64,000 nt of DNA, taken from the NCBI RefSeq assembly GCF_003584105.1, contig NZ_QXFO01000009.1, positions 124,001 to 188,000 on the forward strand, in the 5' to 3' direction. The stretch's first letter is position 1, and each line of letters starts with the position of its first letter. Source of the DNA: Flagellimonas taeanensis (lineage in GTDB: Bacteria > Bacteroidota > Bacteroidia > Flavobacteriales > Flavobacteriaceae). The notes below the pieces were generated by a model that was given only the letters and a program-made list of their open reading frames with translations, was not told where the DNA came from and made no database searches. The translations under genes were made by a program, and so were the position numbers. Positions 19,634 to 27,291 of this stretch are shown in pieces.

Positions 19634-20016
19634 AAGCAGAATTTTACACCTTGGGGACCTTTGAGTTCCCTGCCGATGCGGTCATCATCAAAGGAAAGCT
19701 GGAAGCAGAGGGCATTGCCGTATTCCTTAGGGACGAAGCGACCATCAATTCCGACCCCCTGATCAGTGCCGCCATAGGCGGGGTAAAGCTCCAGGTGTAT
19801 TCGAGCGATAAGGAACTGGCCAAGCATATCTTCGACGAGATCAGGAACTATGCCACTGATGATGAGGGAAATCCTATTGTCTGCCCCAATTGCAAGGCCG
19901 CCAAATCTGAAATTTATTATTCCAGAAAGAATGTTTTTTATAAGCTCTTTCCTTTCTTTGAACCCAGAAAATATCAGTGCATGCAGTGCAATTTTGTTAC
20001 AAGACCCGCCAAATGA
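19630..20016 (+). CDS. DUF2007-type protein with zinc-ribbon tail
   Basis: A 128-residue protein. Residues 1-75 match the small DUF2007 'putative signal transducing protein' fold (FEFPADAVIIKGKLEAEGIAVFLRDE, GGVKLQVYSSDKELA). The C-terminus has a CxxC pair, CPNCKAAKSEIYYS, and a second CMQC, which would form a zinc ribbon. Function unknown. Its start overlaps the bioF stop by 4 nt and its stop overlaps the bioD start by 4 nt, so it is translated together with both biotin genes. Whether it has a role in biotin synthesis or is a passenger is not known. Confidence 0.85.
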   Translation: MKAEFYTLGTFEFPADAVIIKGKLEAEGIAVFLRDEATINSDPLISAAIGGVKLQVYSSDKELAKHIFDEIRNYATDDEGNPIVCPNCKAAKSEIYYSRKNVFYKLFPFFEPRKYQCMQCNFVTRPAK

Positions 20017-20627
20017 AGCTATTTATAACCGGAATTTCAACCGAAGTGGGAAAAACTGTTGCATCTGCCATTGTGGTGGAGGCTCTTCAGGCCGATTACT
20101 GGAAACCCATTCAGGCCGGAGACTTGGACAACTCGGACAGCCATAAGGTGGAATCGCTCATTTCCAATGAAAAGACCGTTATCCATCCCAATAACTATGC
20201 CCTCAATACCCCAATGAGCCCGCATGCCGCTGCAGAAATAGATGGTGTCACTATAGATTTGGATACCATCATACCGCCTATCACCGGGAATCATTTGGTG
20301 ATCGAGGGGGCGGGTGGTTTGTTGGTGCCCTTGAACGATACGGATACCATTTTTGACCTGATCCAGCCCGACCATAAAGTGATCGTGGTTTCCAGGCATT
20401 ACCTCGGCAGCATCAATCATACCCTACTGACCATCGAAAAATTACAGCAAAAAGAAGTTCAGGTCGGGATTATTTTCAGTGGGGACGAGCATCCCACTAC
20501 CGAAGCAATCATCTTGAAAAAAACAGGGGCCGTTTTTTTGGGGCGGATCCATGAGGAGCCAAAATTCGATAAAAGGAAAGTGAGGGAATATGCGGATAAG
20601 TTCCGGACAGCCCTTCTATCATTCTAG
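20013..20627 (+). CDS. bioD: dethiobiotin synthase
   Basis: BioD, 204 residues, an ATP-dependent carboxylase that closes the ureido ring of dethiobiotin. Walker A is GISTEVGKTVAS at the N-terminus; KPIQAGDLDN, NTPMSPHAAAEIDG and the VIEGAGGLLVPL segment are typical. The ATG at 20013 overlaps the stop of the DUF2007 gene (ATGA); a frame start at 19977 would lie inside that gene. The 3' end overlaps a convergent glycosyltransferase gene by 9 nt. Confidence 0.95.
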   Translation: MKLFITGISTEVGKTVASAIVVEALQADYWKPIQAGDLDNSDSHKVESLISNEKTVIHPNNYALNTPMSPHAAAEIDGVTIDLDTIIPPITGNHLVIEGAGGLLVPLNDTDTIFDLIQPDHKVIVVSRHYLGSINHTLLTIEKLQQKEVQVGIIFSGDEHPTTEAIILKKTGAVFLGRIHEEPKFDKRKVREYADKFRTALLSF

Positions 20628-22094
20628 CCGTTGGTAAATGAGCCCTCGCCCAACGGTCGCCGTGAGTTGGTAATGTTCCTCAAGGTAGGCATCGATATAG
20701 GTGTTGTAGCTCACCAGTTTTTTGTCAAAAATTTCTTTTCCTTTTCGGGCCACCACGATGTTGGGCCGAATCGTTTCCATGATATACCGGAGTTCTTCCA
20801 TGCCACTGTTCCTCGGATTGTCCAGATCGGAGAAAAGCTCGTCCCGGGTAATGTTGCTCGGATGGATGGACACCTTTGTTGGGGGTGTTTCTCCCAGCAC
20901 CCAATAGCCGATATGGTACTCGGTGAAAAAGATGTTCTTGGTGTCCAATTGGTGCTTTAAAATATAGTTGGGGACATCAATGCCCTCACCGTTATAAAAG
21001 GATCCTTTCTTTATTTTGTTGGAAACGATGTTCACATACTCCAGATACGATTCCATTGGGATCAAGAAGAGCAGTGCAATGATCAAGGGGCGGTACGATT
21101 TTTTCAATTTAGGAAGTTTGCCAAAGGCCACGCCCAAAGGAATAAGGATAAACGGATAGAGCTGGATGAGGTAATGGCCGTTTACCTTCCCAGTTTGCAT
21201 GAAGGAAAGCAGGATTCCGATGATCACAACAGTCAGCAATTGGGATTCCCGGGTCTTAAAATCAATGACCTTGTATGCAAAGCCGGTAATTAAAAGTCCA
21301 AGCACAATGAACACGAACGGCAGCGTTTTCACGGGAGAATGGTATTTTCCGCCCGAATAGGCCAAAGGTGCCTCAAAAATGGACTCCCACCAAACGTACA
21401 AGTTATCCTGTAGGTAGTAGGGCAGTGCAGTGACAAGTACCGTGAGGCCAATCCCGATTCCCATAAAAAATAAGTTTCGGATGCTTCGGGACAAAGTGTT
21501 CTTGGCAAACCCCTCCGACAAGAAATAGATGCCCAAGGTGAGTACGGGATAGGCCATGTTCAATTTGGACATGATGGCGCACCCAAAAAGAAGCCCGGCC
21601 AACAAATACCAACCCCATTGCTTCTTGTGGACAACCAGGTATATACCGATCACAAAGAAAAAGGTGCAGATATGTTCCGACATTACGCCTTGTAGGCTCC
21701 CGAACAGACTTTGAAAGAACACACAGAAAACCGCTACCCAAAAAGCAATTTTTTTGGAGGTGATCTTTCGGGTGATGCCATAGGTGAACAAGGCGGTCAC
21801 GGCAACCATGATGGCCCCAAAAAACCGGATGGCGAAAAAACTCTTCCCAAAAAGCTTGATGATGATGGCAAAATACAGAAAAGTGATCGGGGGTTTTAGG
21901 TCCCAAAGCTGGGTGTAGGGCAGGTGCCCATCCGCCCAAGATTGCCCCATAAGGATGAACGTGCTCTCGTCCCGATCCACATAGTCCCTAAAAAAAAATG
22001 GGAAACGAATAAAAAGGGCCACTATGATCAATAGGGTCAGGACCTTCTTCCAATCGAGGTCGTTGTAGTCACGAATTCGGAATGTATTAAGCAC
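20619..22094 (-). CDS. GT-C family membrane glycosyltransferase (ArnT/PMT-like)
   Basis: A 491-residue protein with about ten or more membrane segments. The first loop after TM1 carries DRDESTFILMGQSWADG, the acidic DE motif of dolichyl-phosphate-mannose/ArnT-like GT-C enzymes, followed by PYTQLWDLKPPITFLYFA. Such enzymes transfer sugars from polyprenyl phosphate in the periplasm. The best start is GTG at 22094. It lies on the opposite strand, between bioD and bioA, so it splits the biotin cluster; no link to biotin is expected. Acceptor unknown. Confidence 0.82.
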   Translation of the reverse strand: MLNTFRIRDYNDLDWKKVLTLLIIVALFIRFPFFFRDYVDRDESTFILMGQSWADGHLPYTQLWDLKPPITFLYFAIIIKLFGKSFFAIRFFGAIMVAVTALFTYGITRKITSKKIAFWVAVFCVFFQSLFGSLQGVMSEHICTFFFVIGIYLVVHKKQWGWYLLAGLLFGCAIMSKLNMAYPVLTLGIYFLSEGFAKNTLSRSIRNLFFMGIGIGLTVLVTALPYYLQDNLYVWWESIFEAPLAYSGGKYHSPVKTLPFVFIVLGLLITGFAYKVIDFKTRESQLLTVVIIGILLSFMQTGKVNGHYLIQLYPFILIPLGVAFGKLPKLKKSYRPLIIALLFLIPMESYLEYVNIVSNKIKKGSFYNGEGIDVPNYILKHQLDTKNIFFTEYHIGYWVLGETPPTKVSIHPSNITRDELFSDLDNPRNSGMEELRYIMETIRPNIVVARKGKEIFDKKLVSYNTYIDAYLEEHYQLTATVGRGLIYQRLE

Positions 22095-22147
22095 GGTCGG
22101 CGTCGGGTTTATTGGCTATTAATTATCATCTTTGCAATATAGATAAA

Positions 22148-23443
22148 TTGAATGTTTTGAGAGATTCTGTAGCACTGGAAAAATTATCGGACAGGGACAA
22201 AAAACACCTGTGGCACCCCCTCACCCAGCACAAGGTAAGCCCGGACATGTTGGCCATATCCAGGGCGAGCGGTGCGCTGCTCTATGATGAGGACGGTAAG
22301 CAGTACGTGGACGGCATCGCATCGTGGTACACTTGTATGTACGGGCATTGCAACCCCTTTATTTTGGACAAGGTGATGGATCAGATGCAGCGTCTGGACC
22401 AAGTGGTCTTTAGCGGATTCACCCACGAACCTGCCGTACGCTTGTCCGAAGAACTCGTCAAGATATTGCCACAAGGTCAACAAAAATTGTTTTTTTCGGA
22501 CAATGGCTCCACGGCGACGGAGATTGGGATCAAAATGGCGTTGCAGTACCATTTTAACCAAGGGCAAAAACGCAATGTGCTTTTGGCTTTTGAAGAGGGC
22601 TTTCACGGTGACACCTTCGGGGCCATGTCGGTTTCCGGACTTTCGGTTTACAACGGACCCTTTGAGGATTTCTTCATTGAGGTGGAACGAATCCCTGTGC
22701 CCACCAAAGAAAATATCGGTTCCATTTTGGTACAATTGGAGCAGCGGTTGAAAAACAACAATCTTGCAGGGTTTATCTACGAACCTTTGGTTCAAGGGGC
22801 GGCGGCCATGAAGATGCATGACGCTGAAGGTCTGGACAGGATCCTTGCCCTTTTGAAAGAACATGGGGTGCTGCTCGTAGCGGATGAGGTGATGACGGGC
22901 TTTGGAAAAACGGGACGACCTTTTGCTTCGGATTATCTGGAGACCAAGCCTGATATTGTTTGCCTGTCCAAGGCCTTGACGGCCGGACTGCTCCCAATGG
23001 GGCTGACCACTTGTACCGAAGAGGTGTATATGGCCTTTTATAGCGATGATATTGCCAAGGGTCTCTTCCATGGGCACACCTATTCGGCAAATCCCCTGGC
23101 CTGCACAACGGCACTGGCCGCTTTGGAACTTCTCCAGAGTGAGGAAATCCAGCAATCCATCAAGGCCATTTCGCAGTGGCACCAGCAGTTTGGCGAAGAG
23201 ATCAAGGACCATCCCAAAGTGGGGAACATTCGTCAGCTTGGGGTCATTTTTGCCCTCGACCTGAACGTGAAAATGGAGCGTTATGGTAATTTGCGCAACA
23301 AGCTGTTTGCCCATTTTATGGAACAAGGGGTGTTTTTGAGGCCTTTGGGCAGCACCATCTATATCTTGGCCCCCTATGTGACCACAAAAGAGCAGATGGA
23401 AAGAATCTATGATGCCATCCGGTCGGCTCTTGAATTGGTATAA
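22148..23443 (+). CDS. bioA: adenosylmethionine-8-amino-7-oxononanoate aminotransferase
   Basis: BioA, about 431 residues, a class III PLP aminotransferase that uses SAM to convert KAPA to DAPA. Landmarks: RDKKHLWHPLTQHK, GIASWYTCMYGHCNPFI, SDNGSTATEIGIKMA, ADEVMTGFGKTGRPFAS and the PLP lysine in CLSKALTAGLLPMGLT. No in-frame ATG exists before the conserved part. A 7/8 -7 box, CATCTTTG, at 22127-22134 rules against the TTG at 22112 and favours TTG at 22148 (NVLRDSVALEK) or TTG at 22157. Followed after 9 nt by the ketoacyl synthase gene. Confidence 0.95.
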   Translation: MNVLRDSVALEKLSDRDKKHLWHPLTQHKVSPDMLAISRASGALLYDEDGKQYVDGIASWYTCMYGHCNPFILDKVMDQMQRLDQVVFSGFTHEPAVRLSEELVKILPQGQQKLFFSDNGSTATEIGIKMALQYHFNQGQKRNVLLAFEEGFHGDTFGAMSVSGLSVYNGPFEDFFIEVERIPVPTKENIGSILVQLEQRLKNNNLAGFIYEPLVQGAAAMKMHDAEGLDRILALLKEHGVLLVADEVMTGFGKTGRPFASDYLETKPDIVCLSKALTAGLLPMGLTTCTEEVYMAFYSDDIAKGLFHGHTYSANPLACTTALAALELLQSEEIQQSIKAISQWHQQFGEEIKDHPKVGNIRQLGVIFALDLNVKMERYGNLRNKLFAHFMEQGVFLRPLGSTIYILAPYVTTKEQMERIYDAIRSALELV

Positions 23444-23452
23444 GCTATTGTT

Positions 23453-24640
23453 ATGTTGAAGGAACCCATTTCCATAACGGCCCTATCCTCCATTTCTGCT
23501 TTGGGAGAATCCCTTGAAGAGGTTTGGCAATCCTATAACCGGAACGAACATTTTCTCTCTGAGGCGCTTATTGGAGAGCAAAAGGTGTGGGTGTCGCAAT
23601 TGCCAGAAACCATCAAACTAAAAATTGAAGATCTACGCCATTCTGATGCCAAGTACAAGCATTTGGACGATTCTGTACTGTTTGCCATCCTTTCTGCCCG
23701 AAAGGCCATAGAAAGTGCCGGATGGGAGAAAGGATCCAATTTTGGGATCAACATAGGGTCTTCACGAGGGGCCACTTCCCTTTTTGAAAAATACCACGAA
23801 GAATTTCTGCGGGATGGCAAATCTGCGACCCTATCTTCCCCAACGACCACTTTGGGGAACATTTCCTCATGGGTGGCCCATGATCTTAAAAGCAAGGGTC
23901 CGGAAATTTCACATTCCATCACCTGTTCCACTGCCTTGCATGCGGTGTTGAATGCCGTAGCTTGGATCCAGAGCGGAATGACGGACCAATTTTTGGTGGG
24001 TGGAAGCGAAGCACCATTGACCCCTTTTACCATTGCACAAATGCAGGCCTTGAAAGTCTATTCAAAGATGTCATCTCGAGCGCAGTCGAGAGATGAGTAC
24101 CCTTGCAAAGCCATGAATTTGGACAAAAACCAGAACACCATGGTGTTGGGTGAAGCCGCGGGACTTGCCTGTTTGGAAAAAGGGACCAAGAAACATGCCC
24201 TAGCGTTGATTGAAGGGATAGGATACGCCACGGAACCCTTGGAGCATAGCGTTTCCATCAGTACCGATGCCCAATGTTTCCAGGACTCCATGAAAATGGC
24301 CTTGGGCAATCTGGACCCTTCCCAAGTGGATGCCGTGGTGATGCACGCTCCCGGGACCATAAAGGGGGACCAGACCGAGTTCAACGCCATCCAAAAAGTA
24401 TTCGGACATACAGTACCTTTTTTGACCACCAACAAATGGAAACTGGGGCACACCTTTGGTGCTTCAGGATTGTTGAGTTTGGAAATGGCAGTACTCATGA
24501 TGAAATACCAGGAATACATCGGCAGTCCATTTTTCAGCAATGAAAAGCAATCAAAACCAATAGGGAAGGTATTGGTGAATGCCGTTGGTTTTGGGGGAAA
24601 TGCGGTCAGTATTTTATTGAAACGGCCCGATGCGCTATGA
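23453..24640 (+). CDS. beta-ketoacyl-ACP synthase-like enzyme of the biotin cluster
   Basis: A 395-residue KAS I/II-type condensing enzyme with the full active site: Cys158 in SITCSTALHA, His298 in VVMHAPGT, Lys328 and His333 in KWKLGHTFGASG. The spacing matches E. coli FabB. Its place between bioA and bioB suggests a dedicated role in making the pimeloyl chain, but this is inference; no bioC or bioH is nearby. Residues 206-215 (MSSRAQSRDE) are encoded by a palindromic repeat and interrupt the loop that in FabF reads from ALSTRND to the following Pro-rich turn. Both N- and C-terminal thiolase-fold halves are complete. Confidence 0.85.
   Translation: MLKEPISITALSSISALGESLEEVWQSYNRNEHFLSEALIGEQKVWVSQLPETIKLKIEDLRHSDAKYKHLDDSVLFAILSARKAIESAGWEKGSNFGINIGSSRGATSLFEKYHEEFLRDGKSATLSSPTTTLGNISSWVAHDLKSKGPEISHSITCSTALHAVLNAVAWIQSGMTDQFLVGGSEAPLTPFTIAQMQALKVYSKMSSRAQSRDEYPCKAMNLDKNQNTMVLGEAAGLACLEKGTKKHALALIEGIGYATEPLEHSVSISTDAQCFQDSMKMALGNLDPSQVDAVVMHAPGTIKGDQTEFNAIQKVFGHTVPFLTTNKWKLGHTFGASGLLSLEMAVLMMKYQEYIGSPFFSNEKQSKPIGKVLVNAVGFGGNAVSILLKRPDAL
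24069..24096 (+). repeat. palindromic repeat copy inside the ketoacyl synthase gene
   Basis: TGTCATCTCGA, then GCGCAG, then TCGAGAGATGA: near-palindrome with the shared core GAGCGCAGTCGA. It is read one frame away from the frame used in bioF and still has no stop. Confidence 0.82.
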
Positions 24641-24693
24641 ACAGGCTTGTCCTAAAAACACAGACTTTGGCAGTTCTTTTTGGAAGAATGCCT

Positions 24694-24701
24694 TACTTTT
24701 G
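24694..24701 (+). promoter_or_regulatory. -7 box TACTTTTG of bioB
   Basis: Exact TAnnTTTG match about 20 nt before the ATG at 24722. It overlaps a longer in-frame extension from a TTG at 24680, which is therefore rejected. Confidence 0.6.
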
Positions 24702-24721
24702 AACTAGACATACTAAGAAAT

Positions 24722-25819
24722 ATGACTACAAGACACAACTGGACCAAGGAAGAAATCCTCGAAATATATAACAGGCCTTTTATGGAGCTGCTGTATGAGG
24801 CGGCCACCATCCATAGGCAATACCACGATCCTAATACCGTACAGGTTTCCACCCTGCTTTCCATCAAAACAGGCGGATGCCCGGAGGACTGTGGGTACTG
24901 CCCTCAAGCGGCCCGTTACCATACCAATGTGGAAGGGAATGACCTGATGACCGTACATCAAGTAAAGGCACAGGCATTGCGTGCGAAGGCTTCAGGTAGT
25001 TCCCGTGTCTGTATGGGTGCCGCATGGCGAAACGTAAAGGACGGACCAGAGTTTGACCAAGTGTTGGAGATGGTCAGGACCATCAACAAGCTGGACATGG
25101 AAGTCTGCTGTACCTTGGGCATGGTCACCGAAAATCAGGCCAAGCGTTTGGCAGAGGCAGGTCTGTATGCCTACAACCACAACCTCGATACTTCGGAAGA
25201 ATATTATAAGGAAGTCATTTCCACACGTGGGTATGAAGATCGTTTGCAGACCATAGAAAATGTACGCAAGACGAACGTTACGGTCTGTAGCGGTGGAATC
25301 ATAGGCATGGGAGAATCCATTGAGGACAGGGCCGGGATGTTGGTGGCCCTAGCCACCTTGAACCCACAGCCCGAATCGGTTCCCATCAACGCCTTGGTAG
25401 CGGTGGATGGCACCCCGATGGAAGACCAAAAACCTGTGGAGATATGGGAAATGGTCCGTATGGTGGCCACTACCCGTATCGTGATGCCTCAGACGCAGGT
25501 CAGGTTGTCCGCAGGGAGAACAGGAATGAGTCGGGAAGGACAGGCCATGTGCTTTTTTGCCGGTGCCAATTCCATTTTCGCGGGGGACAAATTGCTCACC
25601 ACGCCCAACCCCGATGTGAACGAGGATATGGAAATGTTCCGGCAATTGGGACTGAATCCCCAAAAGGCCTTTGTGAAAGCGCCCCAACCACAGACCGTGG
25701 AAGCCATCGATTCTGAATATGCGGCAAAGGGAGAGAAGCCAAAATGGTCCAGACCGGGGCATACGATCGAACGGAACGAAGCTGCCAAACACAAAGGAAG
25801 TTTGGTTTCCGAAGATTAA
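24722..25819 (+). CDS. bioB: biotin synthase
   Basis: BioB, 365 residues, a radical-SAM enzyme that inserts sulfur into dethiobiotin. The [4Fe-4S] motif is Cys53-x3-Cys57-x2-Cys60 in [12 protein letters not shown]. Further landmarks are [23 protein letters not shown] and [10 protein letters not shown], with the conserved Arg of the [2Fe-2S] site. The C-terminal tail is about 20 residues longer than E. coli BioB. It has its own promoter and ends the biotin cluster. Confidence 0.97.
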   Translation: MTTRHNWTKEEILEIYNRPFMELLYEAATIHRQYHDPNTVQVSTLLSIKTGGCPEDCGYCPQAARYHTNVEGNDLMTVHQVKAQALRAKASGSSRVCMGAAWRNVKDGPEFDQVLEMVRTINKLDMEVCCTLGMVTENQAKRLAEAGLYAYNHNLDTSEEYYKEVISTRGYEDRLQTIENVRKTNVTVCSGGIIGMGESIEDRAGMLVALATLNPQPESVPINALVAVDGTPMEDQKPVEIWEMVRMVATTRIVMPQTQVRLSAGRTGMSREGQAMCFFAGANSIFAGDKLLTTPNPDVNEDMEMFRQLGLNPQKAFVKAPQPQTVEAIDSEYAAKGEKPKWSRPGHTIERNEAAKHKGSLVSED

Positions 25820-25878
25820 GGTTTGGTAACTATTTAAAAACGTTTTAGTAATTTAGTGGTTTCAAACTCCTTGAAATC

Positions 25879-26754
25879 TTGAAGCTGAACCTTGAACAAA
25901 TTCCTAGGGAAACAACTCTTTCCAAGAAGGAGTTTATCCAAAACTATTTCAAGCCCCAAAAGCCAGTAGTGATCGAACGCTTTATTGAGGATTGGCCCGC
26001 GCATTCCAAGTGGAGCTTGGACTATATGAAACAAGTGGCTGGGGAAAAGGAAGTGCCCCTGTATGATGATCGACCTGTAAAACATGATGAAGGTTTCAAC
26101 CAACCCCATGCCAAAATGAAGATGTCGGACTATGTGGATTTGTTGAAGAGTGGCCCTACCAAATACCGTATCTTCCTTTGGAACATCCTCAAAGAGGTGC
26201 CTGAACTGCAAAAGGATTTTACCTATCCCGATTTTGGACTGAAACTGATGAAAGGCCTGCCCATGTTGTTCTTCGGAGGTGAGGATTCGTATACGTTTAT
26301 GCACTACGACATCGATCTCGCCAATATTTTCCATTTTCATTTTGAAGGGAAAAAGCAGTGTATCCTTTATTCGCAATCGGAGACCAAGTTCCTGTACAAG
26401 ATTCCACATTCCTTGATCACCAGGGAGGATATCGACTTTGATGCTCCCGATTTTGAGCAATGGCCGGCACTTGAACACGCCAAGGGGCATATCGCTGACC
26501 TGGAGCATGGCAATGTGCTATACATCCCAGAGGGATATTGGCACTATATGAAGTATGTGACCCCGGGTTTTTCCATGAGTTTGCGGTCTATTGCCAAAAA
26601 ACCCAAAAATTTGAGCAGGGCCGTATACAACATTTTCGTGATGCGCCATTTTGATAATTTGATGCGCAAGTGGAAAGGACAGCAGTGGATTGATTGGAAA
26701 AATGAGCAGGCGGTGGTGCGTACCCAAAGGCTGATCGCCCAAAAGTGGACCTAA
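25879..26754 (+). CDS. cupin_8 / JmjC-like dioxygenase family protein
   Basis: A 291-residue protein with the cupin-like (JmjC-related) fold. The Fe(II) facial triad is visible: His142 and Asp144 in FMHYDIDLANI and His222 in GYWHYMKY. Family members are 2-oxoglutarate-dependent hydroxylases of proteins or small molecules; the target is unknown. The start is TTG at 25879 (KLNLEQIPR), since family members begin with a similar NL..IPR segment and no in-frame ATG is near. Its last 4 nt overlap the end of convergent recX. Confidence 0.85.
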   Translation: MKLNLEQIPRETTLSKKEFIQNYFKPQKPVVIERFIEDWPAHSKWSLDYMKQVAGEKEVPLYDDRPVKHDEGFNQPHAKMKMSDYVDLLKSGPTKYRIFLWNILKEVPELQKDFTYPDFGLKLMKGLPMLFFGGEDSYTFMHYDIDLANIFHFHFEGKKQCILYSQSETKFLYKIPHSLITREDIDFDAPDFEQWPALEHAKGHIADLEHGNVLYIPEGYWHYMKYVTPGFSMSLRSIAKKPKNLSRAVYNIFVMRHFDNLMRKWKGQQWIDWKNEQAVVRTQRLIAQKWT

Positions 26755-27236
26755 ACCGTTTTGTCCCCGATCAGTTCGGTAAGTTTTTCATAGACCAAGT
26801 GGCTTTCCCAACCACGATAGAGCAGGTAATCTGCTAGTTTTCGCTTTTTTTTGTGGATGTTGGTTTCTCTGATCTGTTCCAGTTTTTTTTTGGCAAGTTC
26901 GTCCAAAGTGTTCAAATAATCGCTTTCATCAATTTCGGTAAGGGCACTCTTGATGTTGAACACCGATATTTGGCGTAGCTTCAATTCCCGGACAATGCGT
27001 TCCTTGCCCCATTTTTTGATGTTGAACTTGCCCCTGGCATAGCTTTTCGCAAAACGTTCCTCGTTCAGATAATTTTCCTGGATCAGGTGGGCCACAATCT
27101 CATCGATGGCCTGGGGAATCATGCGCATCTGCCTTAATTTTTGCACCACTTCATAATGGCAACGCTCTTGGTAAGCGCAATAGTTCTCCAATGTTTTTGT
27201 GGCTTCGGATAGGGTATGGCTCTTGTTGTGCTGCAT
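26751..27236 (-). CDS. recX: regulatory protein RecX
   Basis: RecX family protein of 161 residues from the ATG at 27236 (MQHNKSHTLSEATKTLENYC). It has the three-helix repeats of RecX: YCAYQERCHYEVVQKL, LIQENYLNEERFAKSYARGKF and GKERIVRELKLRQIS. RecX limits RecA filament growth. A frame that begins further upstream at 27350 would run through the rng terminator and into rng, so it is rejected. It lies downstream of that terminator and may depend on read-through or on a promoter I cannot see. Confidence 0.88.
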   Translation of the reverse strand: MQHNKSHTLSEATKTLENYCAYQERCHYEVVQKLRQMRMIPQAIDEIVAHLIQENYLNEERFAKSYARGKFNIKKWGKERIVRELKLRQISVFNIKSALTEIDESDYLNTLDELAKKKLEQIRETNIHKKKRKLADYLLYRGWESHLVYEKLTELIGDKTV

Positions 27237-27249
27237 GTCCCAAAAGTAC

Positions 27250-27286
27250 ATAAAACAAAAAAGCGACCCCATTTCTGGAGTCGCTC
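27250..27286 (-). terminator. intrinsic terminator of rng
   Basis: On the minus strand AGCGACTCC and GGGGTCGCT pair with one mismatch and are followed by TTTTTTGTTTT. It lies 5 nt after the rng stop and just before recX. Confidence 0.85.
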
Positions 27287-27291
27287 TTTGA

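Noticed and set aside
22184..23326. Long open frame (about 380 codons) on the minus strand across bioA
   Set aside because: It mirrors the bioA codons, has no domain, no plausible signal, and bioA is a clear enzyme over the same bases.
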